Assembly (NCBI RefSeq): GCF_020360975.1
Contig: NW_025408670.1
Location: forward strand, 2,914,001 to 2,978,000
DNA from: Hirsutella rhossiliensis
Lineage: Eukaryota > Ascomycota > Sordariomycetes > Hypocreales > Ophiocordycipitaceae
DNA length: 64,000 nucleotides
Reading direction: 5' to 3'
In this document: piece after piece, positions 32,645 through 45,244 of the stretch
Layout: each line of letters opens with the position of its first letter
Position numbering within the stretch: the first letter of the stretch is position 1
Translations under genes and position numbers: made by a program
Notes under the pieces: model-generated
Told to the model about the DNA's origin: nothing
The model's database searches: none
The model's input: the letters and a program-made list of their open reading frames with translations, nothing else

Positions 32645-34096
32645 GTTATAATTAGCTATCCACTCGTAAGGTAATTAAATAAGGAGGGTAGATTGGAGAG
32701 TAATGAAGTTTTACCTGATCTTGGCTGAAAGGCTCGAGAATGGACGCGACACAGGTAGTCGGAACGACACCAAATAAACCACAATAAAGTGTCAAGGAGT
32801 CGGGGTTGAACGGGTAGGATAGGTCGTCGGTCAGGGCGTTGATTCGGGGGCTGATCCGAAGCCGCTGTCGGAATATCGAAGCAGGAATTAGGCGAGGTCG
32901 TGGTAAAATAATGTCGTGGCAGTTGTCGCGAAGACCGTTGCGCCACGCAGGCAAAGGTGGATGGGCTGACGACCCTGTCTTTCCGACAGCAGTAGAATTA
33001 ACAGGTGGTCAACTGAGCGGAAATAACGCGTCTGAACGCGGCTAGTTGGCACAATATATCCTTATCATGCAGATTTTTCGGGTACTTCCTGATCGGCTAA
33101 TTTGTATGGACAAACAAGTAGCAGTCATATTGGGCTCGAGGAGTAGATAAGTCCCTAACAGCCTCCAAATCGCGAGCTGACTCGATTCGTGTCACTTCAA
33201 TTGTTCGCGCAGTATTGAGATGTTGAGGATCTGAACGCGTTTTCGAATCAGCTTGCTGGGGCTGTACAGCGGTATAATTATTATATTATATATCCAGAAT
33301 ATGGGTTGCCGAGCTTAATATGTGCTTGAAATGTAGTATTCCAACCAAAAATGGGCTATCCATTGATTGCCTTCAAGATGATGTGGCATTTCTTGAGCAA
33401 ATGTTAACGACATGTAACTATCGAGGTTATATCATCCGAACGAGAAAATCCAGAACATTCGAGCGGCACTACATTTAAATCATGTGCATTATAAAATGGC
33501 ACTGTTCATGAGCTTCATGGTGTTTTTTAATACTCCGTATAGGGTGGCAAGATTGCTGAAACGGTGGCGTATCAGGCACTGTTAGGGTCGTTATACCACA
33601 ATATATGGACGCCCTAACTGCCGTCCTTCGCCTCGATTTCCCCAGCGACGCCCCCGCCAGACGCGGGCGGCGCGGGACTAGGATTTTGCCAGTGGAGTGT
33701 GGACGGTGGAATCCAACTGAAACACGCACAACAGACTTTTAAATACGCAGAGCGTCATCACAAGCGCGGCCGAACTCGAAGTTACCGTGTCCGCGCGGGC
33801 AAACCCCAATGATGGGGTCAAAGCAGCTTGTTTATTGATGTGTATGTGAGCCTGCCGAGGAAGAACAGGAAGAGGCCCTTGGTGGGTGGCTTCGGTATTG
33901 ACCCTTTCCTCCTGTATGTCCCTTGGCCGCGAAGCGGGGTGATAATTTTTTTTCGCCTTACGTTTCGACCATATCGCCATTCATTCACAATTTTTATGAA
34001 TGAATTGAATGAAGACTCCTGATTTTTGATTCGTCGAATTTGAAGACCTTACCCGATTCGGCTTCATTCAATTCAAGGGTCCCGAGGCCGATTCGA

Positions 34097-34123
34097 CTTC
34101 AAAATCTTCAAATATCAGCCCTA
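34097..34123 (-). repeat. hAT right terminal inverted repeat
   Basis: The plus strand ends CTTCAAATATCAGCCCTA. Its reverse complement begins TAGGGCTGATA and continues to GAAGATTTTGAAG, matching the left end. Confidence 0.8.
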
Positions 34124-34131
34124 CCGAGGGG
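34124..34131. repeat. 8-bp target-site duplication, right side of hAT
   Basis: An exact copy of CCGAGGGG at 29499-29506. Confidence 0.9.
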
Positions 34132-34805
34132 ACATACTGTATCCAGCTCGTCGCTGCAGAAGACACGGCCCAGCTCCCTGTCCAGAGTCTTGGCGCGGCA
34201 CAAGGCTATCGGCGTCAGCGTCTGCTCGCACGCGGAAGCAAGCCTTCTTGCAAGGCCAACCACACCCGCCATGGCCAACAGTCAGTTGCATTTTGGGGAG
34301 AGGCCAGGATGATTATACAGACGACTTAGTCAGCTCTGACATTTCTAGAGACCTGACTCTGACTGGCTGGCGGGATGAGCAGGTTTGAGAAGGTTTCTGC
34401 ATTGGGACAAAGCAAACAGTACGTACTTGAGCTACCCCGGCCACAACCCCAGCACTGCTGGAACGAGGACGCCATGACAGCGTCTTGTTGCTTCTGCGTG
34501 CCTACATACGGTCTTTGTGGTAATTAGAGAAGAGGAAACAGTGTCCTGTTGCGAAGCCGACTCTACGGTATGTAGCCTAAGAAAACAAACACGCCTGCTG
34601 CTGTTGGGCAAGCTCTCGATGTTGGTGTGCAAGTGCTTTGCCATGATAGACCCAGAACACCGTGACGCCCAGAAACCCAGATTAAAAAAAAGTCGCCTTG
34701 CCAAACGAGCTATAGGTCCACAAAGGGCCCCTCGTCGGCGCTATCGAGAGGGGCAGGCGAAAAGGAGACATTATATTGGTACACACGCCGCATCCCGAGC
34801 CAAGT
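34132..34805. other. Intergenic, no gene seen
   Basis: The 3' flank of the copper transporter gene. Only short frames without motifs are present. Confidence 0.45.
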
Positions 34806-35501
34806 TCAATGGTCGGCGGACGTGGCGCTGTAGCGGCCGACGGCCAAGCTTCCGACGAAGACACCTGCCAGGACGGATAGAAAGTAGCCCACGTTCATGG
34901 TCATGACGGCCAACATGCTGTGTGGAACCAAACAGTCAGTCAGCCGGAGGTCAAGCTGGTGCAAAGGAACGGGTGTATATAAGGCTCACAGCAAGTATCC
35001 TACGCCGGCGAGGATGGTGTCCATGACGGCGCGGACGGGGTCGACGCTCAAGCGCCAGGGCCGGGCAATGGTGCCCTTGCGGCCGACGACGACGACCGAC
35101 TCCTCGATGCCGTTCTCGGACAGCGTCATCTGCTTGGCGTCCGGGTCGCGGGTGATGTACTCTGCGAGCTGCATCCTGCCGTTGGAGGCGATGTAGCGGC
35201 GGTTTGTGTCGCGGTCGAGCCAGCGGGCCTCCTGGAGCGACTTTGCGGCGAGGAGCAGGCGGCCGATGACGGCGAGGGCGATGAGGAAGAGGCAGGTGGC
35301 GGCGTAGGCGCCCGGGCTGCGGGGAGTCCACGAGTTGGAGTAGAGGGCTGTCTCCATGTTTGTCTGGAAGACCATGGTCATCATCATGGAGCCCATGGAG
35401 TCGTGGCCGTGGGCATCGGTGGCGGCGGCGGCAACGACGGGCGCGCTGCCCATGTCCATGTCGCTGTGGTCGGCGCCGTGGCGTGGGAAGAGGAAGGACA
35501 T
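34806..35501 (-). CDS. Ctr-family copper transporter
   Basis: Exons 35501-34990 and 34917-34806, with a 72-bp phase-2 intron (GTGAGC...CACACAG), give 207 residues. The ATG at 35501 (MSFLFPRHG) is chosen because the frame upstream is a His/Ser/Pro-rich leader. The N-terminus is Met/His-rich (DHSDMDMGS, HGHDSMGSMMMTMVF), as needed to capture Cu(I). The first membrane helix is near residues 68-88 (PGAYAATCLFLIALAVIGRL). A hydrophilic loop of about 70 residues follows. The second and third helices are encoded across the intron: MLAVMTMNVGYFLSV has the MxxxM copper-pore motif, and GVFVG is the glycine-packing motif of helix 3. Such trimers import copper at the plasma membrane or release it from the vacuole; which applies cannot be read from sequence. 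The second exon is small but essential. Confidence 0.9.
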
Positions 35502-38500
35502 GGTTATTTTGGTGCGTGTATCGGAGCTATGATGGTGGTGGTGGTGGTGGCTGGTTGCTTCTGGTTGGGTGCACGAGGAGTGATGTCTGTGTGGTGGCGG
35601 GCAGAGACGGAGAGAGAGAGGAAGAGGAAGAGAGAGAGAGATGCGGCGTAAGTAAGTCAAACAACGTCTGATGTGCAGCTTCCAAGGAGATTAAATGTAC
35701 AGCGAGTTGGGCAGCGTGCTAGTGAGAGAGTATTTGCGCAAATTCCTCGACGCTCCAGCCGCGACTTGACCTGCCAAAGCATCCGAGCACAGCAAAAAGA
35801 CACGAAACGGGCTCAAGGCAGGGAGCGTCTTTTCAACTCTATCGACTCTTCAACACAAAGGGGACAGACACACCAGACGAAGACGAAACCCGGGGTATGC
35901 AAATGTCTGTGTCCGCAAGGGCGGCGCCCTTTATTTTTAGGGCTTCCTTTTCCCTTTATTTGTTTGACTCTTGCTTGGCATGGCCTGGCTGGCTAGCGGC
36001 TTCGAGGGTATAGATAATTACTGGGGATGGCGAGATTGCCTGCGGTACGTATCCGTGACGGGTAGCGATCTGGCGGTGGCACTGCTGAGGTAATGGGCCC
36101 TGATCACCTCAGCCGTCTTCGGATTCTCGGCCTGCCGTCATGGTGAAACGAGGGCATCGTCTCGACCGAGCGCACTATCTCGACCGAGTGCACACGCCCG
36201 CCCTGAGCACGTTTGAGGCACATCTCGATGGTGGCTGAGACCTCTGGACGTGTCCCCTCCTTCGTCACCAACACGCACCGGACACTCGACACAATGACCG
36301 GCATCATCCGCCCATTTCTTCCCCTTTTCTCACCACCATGACGCGCTCGGCACCCAGCGATGCGATTGGGACTGGGACGCACACCCAGGGCAACTTGATC
36401 GTCCTTTGCCAGACCGCCGTGAGTCTCTCCAAGCTGGCTGATTGTTGGCTGCCAGTGCCGCGTCGGTCGAGGCTCAGCAGCGGCGCATCGAGACGACAAC
36501 ACACGGCCCACGTGTCAGAGCTCAGGGAAGTGAGCGCTTATTCCTCTAGCTAGCCGCAGCTCTGGTCTCGTCGGCCGTCGCAGGAGTCTCCGACTAGCAT
36601 CGGCTATCGCCTGAGCCCAGACGAAATGCCCAGGTCCCCCAGCACATGTTGCAAGGCCGCCTACCTCTCCGCCCTGTCCCTAAAATAGACCCGACTTCCT
36701 TACTCCTCAGAACCACCGGTCATGCCAGGAAACAGAGGCGAGCCCTACCGGATCCTTTGCGGAGGCCTTGATCGACACGGCCGCCGTCGACCCCGCAACT
36801 TTGCGCCCACCACGAGACCCTCGTTGCCGCACAAGTATTTGCGGTTGGGATCGAGGGCGATCATGCTATCCCAGATAGGCACTCGTGCATACATGCTCAA
36901 CGCTCGGATGGTCCGTTGCCCGGGGACATGGCCCGATTGATCGCGCCCTCGGCGACACCCGGCGGCTGGTTGTGTCGTTGCCCGTCCCGTGTGGACGACC
37001 AACAGCCCTGGCCTGCAAAATCTTGATTCTGCAGTGTCAAAGACAGTTCATCAGACGTCCCACGAAAGGCCAGCATGGGCTCGCGTGGCTTCAAAAGGGC
37101 AAAGTGGCTCTCGAGACTGCATCTTCGATGAGCCCTGTCAGCTAGCTGAGCTGGGCAACGTTCGCAGTGATGCTGAATCGTGAAGGCCTTGAGCTGCGGT
37201 TTGCCTTGTTTCGGGGCAAGGTGCAGTCAGACCGCCTCGGCTACCAGCGTTGATGGCGTTCGATCATGCGCCGTGGAAACCAGGCCCGGCTGCCAGGGCG
37301 ACCATACCTGGGGCACAGGTCCACCGCCTGGGACTGTTCTTGGCCAGGCAAATTCAGAAAGCCAACGTTGGGCTTCTTGGTCGAGGACAAGTCACTTGGA
37401 CTCGTGGCTTAATGCTCCCCCCCCGTGGGCAATACGGCACTCCTTGCTGGGCGTGATGCAACGGGGAAAATATGTTGCAGAGGCCATGGGATCATCTGCT
37501 TTGGCTCGGCCAGTCCAGAATAAACTTATTGACGTTGTGTTCTTGAACGTGGTTTATCTCGATGCAAGGGCTTAGGCTCTCTCGCTTGCTTGTGAAAGCC
37601 ATCTTCATATTGGCCGTCCCCAGGCCAGCCGTCTCCTCCGATTTTCAAACCAGGGCTTTCAAACGACTTGCAAGTGGCTCGGCCGTCCAAGTGCCCAACC
37701 AGGGGGCCCCGGATCAACGGGCAGAGAAGCCAGTTTCTAGTAATGCCGCGCGGACCAGCTCTCGACAGGAACGCGCCTCAGTCACCAACACAGCAACGGC
37801 CAAGTCTCGAGCGACGCAAGCCCTTGGACAAGATGGCTCCGACTCACCTCCTTTCCGTTTCTCCCCCCTGCCATACGACTAAGCTACCGGTATCTCGAGC
37901 CACAGACGGCCGCTCTCACCGTCTCTCTGCCGCCGCTTCCATCTCCTCTTGGCCAGATCGCCGGTGACGTGCATGGACGCTTGGCAATATGAGGTGCATG
38001 GCGTGACTGCCGCCCACCCCATGAAGACCTTGGCACCGGCAGCAGCTCAATGTAGTCTTCGATGGGAGCCAAGACCATCCAGTCCCCTCGTATGCGCGCG
38101 CTCCGGAAAGGCTGGGCCTACGAGCTGACCATGGCCACAACGATTGGTCCTGTCCTCCGAGGCAGCTGCGGCAAGTAGTCGACCCGAGAACAGTCCCGCT
38201 TCCATCAAATGCAGGCTCATCTCCTTGTGGCATGGGGCGTAGCATCCATCTTGCTCATCATGCGTTCCACGTCATCCCCGACCTCGACACGTTTCCCGGT
38301 AAACGCCGCCGAGACAAGACGACATGCATTCAACGGGCGAGCCTCGATGCCGGTCGCCCGTCTAGTCCAGCCGAGGCTCTCGGAGGACAGCAAGGCGCGC
38401 CGACTTGAACGACGACCCTCCTTGCCTTTGGTTTGCTCGTGCCGGGGTGCAGGCGCCAATGGGGCGGGCGCCGGCCTGTCCGCTACCCCCTGCCGAGCTG

Positions 38501-41500
38501 GCCAGCTGCTTTCCCGCCATCCACCCCCTCGGCTGAGAAGAGGTGCGCGAAGAAGTTCATGGTGCATTGTGGGGGATCTTGGGAAAATGTGACCCAGGAC
38601 GATCCAGCCCCTCACCGGGTAGCACCTCAGCATCTTGTATCCGTGCTCGGATCGGACGAGGAAGCCCCTGAACCTACGTGTACACTTGCGAAAGGACCTC
38701 GGCCCGAATTGGCCATGTGATGGACGGCAAGCCTTCCACCCGCGTCTCCCCTCCGTCGTCATGGCCTTTCTTCTCCGAGACATGGGGAATCCCGGGGTCT
38801 CTTCCTGGATGAACGTGTATATGTCCAGGGGGCTGAGAAATTAAACTCTGGTCATTGCCAGTCCCAGTCTTTCGCGGGCACGACGAGCCGGCGCCCATGC
38901 TCGGCTTGAATCCGTGATGTCGTTTGCCATCGGGCTTTTTGGCGGCACGCATAGACGGCGCTGCATCTCGTGCCACCAGGCTGGGGGTTTTGACGGCCAC
39001 GGGTCCATAATCATGGAGCTTTGGGGGAAGACTTGCGGTTTGCGAGGGGATGGATCCTGGGGAGATCAGTAACCTTGACGATGGAGTCGACATGAACCAA
39101 CAACGACGGCGGGAATCAAACTCGTCCTCGATGGCCTGGGTGGAAGACAGCCACGTGTAGTCCCAACAGCAGCCCTCCGTGTCAACAGCAATCATGAAGA
39201 GCATAGACACACAAAGTACTTAAGCGTCGGTAGAGAATCGGAGCAGTATACATCTCAGTCGACAGAGACACCGGGTAAGTAAAAATACAGTTTCCAGGGG
39301 GGGCCCCTATTTGGCACCTTCCGAGCCCTCCTACGAGAACACGCCGGTGGCTACCAGCATGCGAGCGTTTGCAGTGTAGAAAAGGCTCACCCTGGCCGTG
39401 TCTAGACTGGCAAACCGTCTACCTATTCCGGGGATGATGCTCTGTAAGGGTCTCGCGTACGCCTTGACCGGCGCCTTTCTGCCATCTACCCAAGCAGGAC
39501 TGGGGAAAGACTACGGAGTGCGGAAGACACGTGTTCCCCTTCTCCTCCTTTCCAGTTCCACGGCCACGTCGCAGGAGAACACTGGCTCCTCTGAGAAAAC
39601 AGCGAATAGTGCCTAGGTCAAATGAATGATTTTACGCCTTGCGGTGAAACACTCTGGCCCCTATGCAGACTACCCACCGCTCACTTGCTTCAACCTGCAC
39701 AGAGAGATGGGTAGCTTGGTCGACAAGGAAGCAGCAAAGACGTGATCTTCTTGGGGCAAAAAGGGGGGGGGCATGCTTGGTTCCTCTTCAGAGCTGCCCG
39801 CAGATACTACTACATTGTTCATCGCGCCATTCATACACAGTCTGCGAGAACCAAGTCGCCCTCCACGACATCCAGCCGTTCATGGTTGAATGGGAGGGCG
39901 TAACAAGAGGCCACCAAAGAGGAAAAGGGGGGGATCGATCAGCCAGATGAAGCCACCGATAGTGGTGTCTGTCTCCTGTATGTATGTATGTATGTACATG
40001 CATGCATAGACGGGCGGCCAAGCTCGAGGCTCGAATTGTCAAACGTAATACGACGCACCTTCTCTCACGCGCCAGCCCTCCCCCCTTACCATGCCAGAGG
40101 GCGCATCTCCATCGACTGCGTTTAGGGGGGTAAGACCAGGCAGATCCCATCTCGCCCCGATGCAACCGCCCAATCACCCAACCCTTTTCCCGCAAGCCTC
40201 GATGTCCTTTCACTCACTCGTTTTTTTCTATCTGTGCATGTGAGCCCCCAAAGCCACTCTGCTCATGCCTGGAACCAACACGTTTGCCCGCATCGTCCTG
40301 CCGTGTGACGCAGGCTACCGCCACGCCCCTGTCCCCCCAGGCCATCCGACGGCATCCACCGATCCGGGCAAGCCTCGTGGAGCGGCACAGCTTCCCCGTT
40401 GCCTCGGTCTCCATGTCGTCGAGTGGCCTTGCCCGACTGCGAGGAGGGGGGGCGTGGGAAATGTGAAGCGGATCCATTCTCCCCCCTCCCGAGTCAAGCT
40501 TACATATGTGCAATGTACGGAGACGCACGGCGTCGAAACACTCACGATGGGTGTCACGAACTCATCAGATAGATGTGTGCTACCCTCTACAATAGGTATA
40601 TATGCACAGCCTGATCCCTGTCCATATGTACATATGCCTGTGCATACCTCGGCATCCTACATGTACAGTACTGGATGTATGTCTGTCCATGCATGAGCAG
40701 TAGCTACACACACGCGCCGCGCGGAATGCACAGACAAGGCGTTCCGAACTGAACGGTCCCCCCCCCCCTCTCTCTGTGTCCATATCTCGCCCTCTTCGCC
40801 TTGCGAGCATGTATTCGTACCATGGCCGCATCCTCCCGCCCACCCCCTCCCTCCCCTGCAATGCACCCATCCGCGACCCGTTTTCAGCCCAGGGTTGGGG
40901 AGCGAGGACCAAGCAGAGAGGGGCGACGAGACCCACCGCCAATAGATACAAGGAGCCTGGTACAGTCGTATCCGAGATGCAGGTATCCGGGAGCGAGTCT
41001 ATTTCGACGACTGGCATCCTCAGATGGCGACCGGGGGGGCCGGCAGCGGCGTGGGGCCATTGGGCCCGAGAGGCTTCGGGGGGGGGGGGGTGTGCGTGTG
41101 TGTCGTATCGTATTGAGCGTGAGAAAAAAAAAGCCTGTGTCTCTCTTGGGGTTGCACGAGAAAAGGGCATCGTGATGAGGTCGAGCGTGCAGGGGATAGG
41201 GGAATCGGGTCTGACTGAAATCAAGTATTGGCCGAGGCTTCGAATGAAATCAAATGAGTCAAGAAGCAAACATGCACAAACCACAGGAGAAAAGGAGAAA
41301 CAAATAATAAACCCCGAAAGAGGCAAAGGAGCTCGAATCTGCAGCCGGGCGATCGATGCATCTGACAACGGCCCGGCAGGGGAGAGGGAAAGGAGGGAGG
41401 GGCGTTGCCGCAACAAGCCCGCTCCCAAAAGGCCAGGGGACCTGCTCACCGGTTCCTGGCATGCATCGAACGAGCGTGCCAGTCGCTACCCCCCCGTATT

Positions 41501-41997
41501 CATTTCTACGGCCGAGTCGGCTTCCCGTGCAATATACAGTACGTGCATCAGAGAACATGACATTGAGGCTCCCCTGGCCCGCCAGTACCCTGCACCGCGT
41601 ATAGGAATAATAATCCGCACCAGCAAACAGGGGGGGGGGACGGGGGAGAGAAACGACTCTTCTCCCATCAAGTACAATTTGTACAAAGCACGGCCTACAT
41701 GCAGACGGCCAGCCAGCCAGACAGACAGGACGGAACGATACCGAAATGTCGCCTGCCTGCAGCATCTGGATCACCAGACCAATGGACAAACAACCAGCTC
41801 CTCCCGGCCCCCTTTACGGAAGAGACTGCATCGGGGGGGGGCATGAGCCGCAGCATCAGAGGAGGGGGGCTTCAACACCGGCCGCAAGCAGGAAATGTTG
41901 GGCTGCGGAAAAAGGGGGGCCCACGGTCCAGATACAGATGTCTCTATGTAAAGATAGATATGGAGCATGGAGGAGCAGCGTGCTGCCTTACTCACAC

Positions 41998-42030
41998 CCA
42001 CACCCTCGCCCACACCCTCGCCCACACCCT
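41998..42030. repeat. 12-bp tandem repeat
   Basis: About three copies of CCCACACCCTCG. Confidence 0.8.
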
Positions 42031-42173
42031 CTCTACCTCTCTCCGGGCACGGCTTCGGAAACCCGTGCCGAGCCGGGTGGCCTGGCCTGGCCCTGGTGGT
42101 GCGTGCTGACCGCCCGGGACGAGGCCCGAGTGGACGGGGCACGAGATGAGATGGGGCGGGAGAGGCACGGCAA

Positions 42174-42203
42174 GGAAGAAAGAAAGAAAGAAAGAAAGAA
42201 AGC
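42174..42203. repeat. (AAAG)n microsatellite
   Basis: About seven AAAG units. Confidence 0.85.
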
Positions 42204-43337
42204 GACCCCCCCCTCCCCTCCTCCTTGGAGATCGGTGAGAGACGATGGCAGGGAGGAATCTGGGGACGGGCTGACCCTCTCCCGCCTCCCGCCTCCGCCC
42301 CCTTCCCGGCAAAGCAAGCCTACCACAAGACGGCAGACGGCGAGACTAAAGGAGAACAAGGGACATGGCAGCCATTTCGACGGTTGGGTCACGCAGCCGA
42401 TGCTACCAAAGACATGGGCCAACCGGGGAAACACACTTGCACTCAAGACATGGAAGGATAAGGGGGCAACCCGCCTCGTCACACTGCCCCAGAGCTTCCA
42501 CACAATGCTATACAGACCGGCGTGGCCATGACGTCTGTCACATGCAGACGAGCTGTTCTGTCCCGCCTGGACTCGTCCATAACAGGGCTTACAGTATTAC
42601 GATGCGGACATTTGCAGAGCCGGTCATGATGAGCATCCCCTACAATCAGAAAATCAAAAAAGGGCAAAGACACCGTGATACGCGGCAAACCGCCTAGTAA
42701 AGGCAAGTACTAGACAAATGAAATCACACTTCGTCCGCGTGTGCACTTCGTATCGCCCCCCCTGGAACCCAGCCTCTAGATTCGCCATCAGAGGCCGGTG
42801 GTAAAGCGACGTGGTCCGGACAGGGCCGGCCCCGGCACCCCCTCCCCAAATCAACGCATGGGCATACTGTACTGTACATGATATTATTGCAGCATACCGA
42901 GGAAGCCTTGGTACATAGTACAGGCGGAAAGCGCCATCCCGCTCCGCGGAGGGGCAAAGACGCATCAGGACGCGCTCATACAACAACACTATGTGCGTAC
43001 ATGGACCCAACGGGATGCATACATGTGTGGCCACCGCTACCGACACACCCTGACGACCCCTTCAGTCTTGATGCAGCCCATCCTCGCTGTCCAGCTTTGA
43101 TCCTGGCCTCAGTAGCCTCTCTTCCTTCTTCTTCTCCTCCAGCTGGCCCCCGAGAGGCAGGGGATCAAGAGGCCGGTATCAATATCCCCGCCCATCGACG
43201 ATCTGTTTATTAATCAATCCATCGCTCCGCTGTGTGAGTGAGTAGGTGCGTGTGTGTGTGCCTCGAAGCATGCACCTGTGTACGGGGCGTGTTGTGGCGA
43301 ATCCGCCCCCCCTGGCCCCTTGTTGGACCAAACAGCA

Positions 43338-44658
43338 TCACCCACCACCACTACCACTACCACTAGCACAACCTCGTCCTCCGTTCCCATTCCTGCATGA
43401 GCTGCCGCCGTGCTCGTTGGACTTGTTCTCGCAGCCTTTGACTAATCGATGTCTCTGCGGGAAATGTCAGCAAGGCGCGGGAGCAAGGGCCGGGGCAGAG
43501 GGGACGAACCTTGAGAGCGTCCTTGCGTGAGAAGCTTTTGCTGCAAAAGTTGCAAGGAAAGGGCTTGACGGCCAGGTGGATCCTCTTGTGCCGCTTCAAA
43601 TCGTGGTTGCGACTAAACGACTGGGTGCACTGGTCGCACTTGAAGGGGCGCTCCGAGTGCGGCTGGGGCTGGTTGTGGTGGCCGTACATCATGGGATGAG
43701 GGGCATACGTCGACATGCCCATGCCGGAAATGACGGACATTTGAGTGCCGGGATGGTGCATGTTGGACATGACGGGCCCGTTCACCGTCGGCGGCATGTG
43801 CGAATAGGCACCGAAGGTCCTGTAGGAGCCGTGAGGCGGACCCATGCTGGATCCGGATAGGGAGCCCATGCCCCGATGAGCGGCAGCGGCGCCCGTCGGT
43901 GACGGATGCGAGTGGCCGCCATGGGGAGCGTACGAGGGAAACGTCGAGTGCTGTGGCGTGGTCGAGGCGGCATAGTAGCTCGGGTTGCTCGGGGGTCTCG
44001 AGTGAGCGTAGGGGTCAACGGGCGCCGGCGCGCTGGGCGTGGGAGGCTGCGTGGAGTTGTGAGGCGCCAGCATGGCGCCGGCGTGGGGTGTAGCCTGGAC
44101 GGGAGACATGTGGTGGTGATGGTGGTGGTGGCTCTCCGGTCCGCCACCGCCGCCGCCGCCGCCGCCACCAGCCATGGAGGTGCTAAACGGTTGATGCACG
44201 CTCTCGTAAGATGGCGCCGGCAAAACGTCCCCCCCCGTCGCAGGGGACTGGGAGCTCCGCTGGTTGGCGTAGCCCATGGGGGGCTGCTGGCCGTACATGG
44301 CCGAGGATCGGGCGCCATAGGGTGAGGGTCCCAGCGGCTGTTGCGCCTGCGAGGCCGAGCTGACGCTGTAGGACGAGCTGGTGGGCGTCGGCCACCCGCC
44401 CTGGACCGGGCCGCTGTAGGTGTACTGGATATTGGTGCTGTGTGCCTGCGAGCCCTGGGAGCTGGCCGTGTGAACGCTCGACAGGCTGGGGCTGAGGCCG
44501 TCGCTGGCTCCTGGGGAGGAGGTCAGAGACGCGCACGAGAGAAGGCCAAAGGAGGGCGATGAGGCCATACTGGGGACATCTGAGGTCGGGGGCGGAAGAG
44601 AAAAGGCGGGCAAGGAACCCGCGGCCGCACGGCGCGACGAGAAGCTGGTGGCCTCCAT
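43338..44658 (-). CDS. Two-finger C2H2-type transcription factor (Azf1-like)
   Basis: Exons 44658-43510 and 43454-43338, joined across a 55-bp phase-0 intron (GTTCGT...CCCGCAG), give 421 residues. The start at 44658 (MEATSFSSRR) is preferred because a strong splice acceptor with a TACTAAC branch site sits upstream at 44795, making the longer frame part of the leader. Residues 1-330 are a Ser/Pro/Gln/Gly-rich, presumably disordered region with a His run (about 175-182). Finger 1 is FKCDQCTQSFSRNHDLKRHK (about 339-361). Finger 2 begins FPCNFCSKSFSRKDALK and is completed by exon 2 as RHRLVKGC, so it is C2HC rather than C2H2. The linker LAVKPFPC is typical of this fungal group. A short Gly/Ser tail follows. 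It is likely a nuclear DNA-binding regulator; targets are unknown and the Azf1 label is by similarity of the finger pair. Confidence 0.85.
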
Positions 44659-44794
44659 TGCGGAGAGCCGGACCAGTGGACGGGATTGTTCACCGGGCCA
44701 AGGGTGGGAAGAAGTGAAAGATGACTCGTCGTGGCCTTCCTCGTCCTGACGGTCGAGTCCGTCCGACCCGGAGTTGTTGTTCTCGTAGTGAGCC

Positions 44795-45244
44795 CTGGAT
44801 CCAGTTAGTATACCCGGTTGTGGAGGCGATGAGCAACGAGAAGGCGGCGGCGGCGGCGGCGGCGGCTTCTGAAAAGCCAAAGCTACGACTGCCTTGGAGA
44901 CGACGGCAGAGGAGAAGACAGTGCCGAGATGGTATAGAGAGGGAGAGGGCTGAGGGGTGTGGGAGAGGGAGAGAAGGAGAGGATTTGGCTGGTTTAATGC
45001 TGTGTAGCAGTGGCCGGGAACGATGGCTTGCCGAGCATGCAGGCAAGGTAGGCAAGGAATGAGGCGACAAGGGGAGAGGACCCTCGTTCTGTGTGTGTAT
45101 ATATGTTGCCGGGGTGGAAGAAGGAAGGGGATGGGCTTGTGGCGGCGGACAGCAATAAGAAAAGGCGGGCTTCATGGCTTCTCAAGCGGCACCGAGGCAG
45201 AGGAAGGCAGAGGAAGACAAGACAAGGAGAGTAAATGGACTTAC
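44795..45244 (-). other. Probable 450-bp intron in the 5' leader of the zinc-finger gene
   Basis: A strong donor (GTAAGT, first base 45244) and a strong acceptor with branch site (TACTAACTGGATCCAG, last base 44795) frame this segment on the minus strand. Joining the flanks does not give a frame continuous with MEATSF, so it fits a leader intron. It contains a (GCC)n run at about 44842-44866. Confidence 0.5.

Larger units (their letters stand above)
29507..34123 (-). mobile_element. hAT superfamily DNA transposon, 4617 bp, near full length
   Basis: The element is bounded by 8-bp duplications and imperfect terminal inverted repeats starting TAGGGGTGATA on the left and TAGGGCTGATA on the right (read inward). 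It contains a minus-strand transposase broken by several frameshifts. About 550 bp at the left end and 1.45 kb at the right end (32645-34096) hold no gene. Both ends are AT-rich with repeated GATTTTGAAG and GAATTGAATGAA-like words that could be subterminal transposase-binding sites. Confidence 0.93.
35502..43337. other. 7.8-kb GC-rich region without a supported gene
   Basis: All frames, including ones of 180-356 codons, are rich in Arg, Pro, Ser and Gly, overlap others on the opposite strand and contain no domain I recognise. Simple repeats include a 12-bp array at 41998-42030, (AAAG)n at 42174-42203, TATG words at 39980-40000 and many homopolymer C or G runs. A minus-strand frame at 39210-38674 has the most natural composition at its start, but I cannot support it as a gene. 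The 3' flank of the zinc-finger gene lies at the right end. Confidence 0.5.

Noticed and set aside
38674..39210. Minus-strand open frame of 178 codons
   Set aside because: The first 60 residues look fairly natural, but there is no recognisable domain, promoter layout or splice support.
40776..41846. Plus-strand open frame of 356 codons
   Set aside because: Low-complexity, Arg/Pro/Gly-rich text with an overlapping long frame on the other strand. No domain, and it crosses G and C homopolymers.
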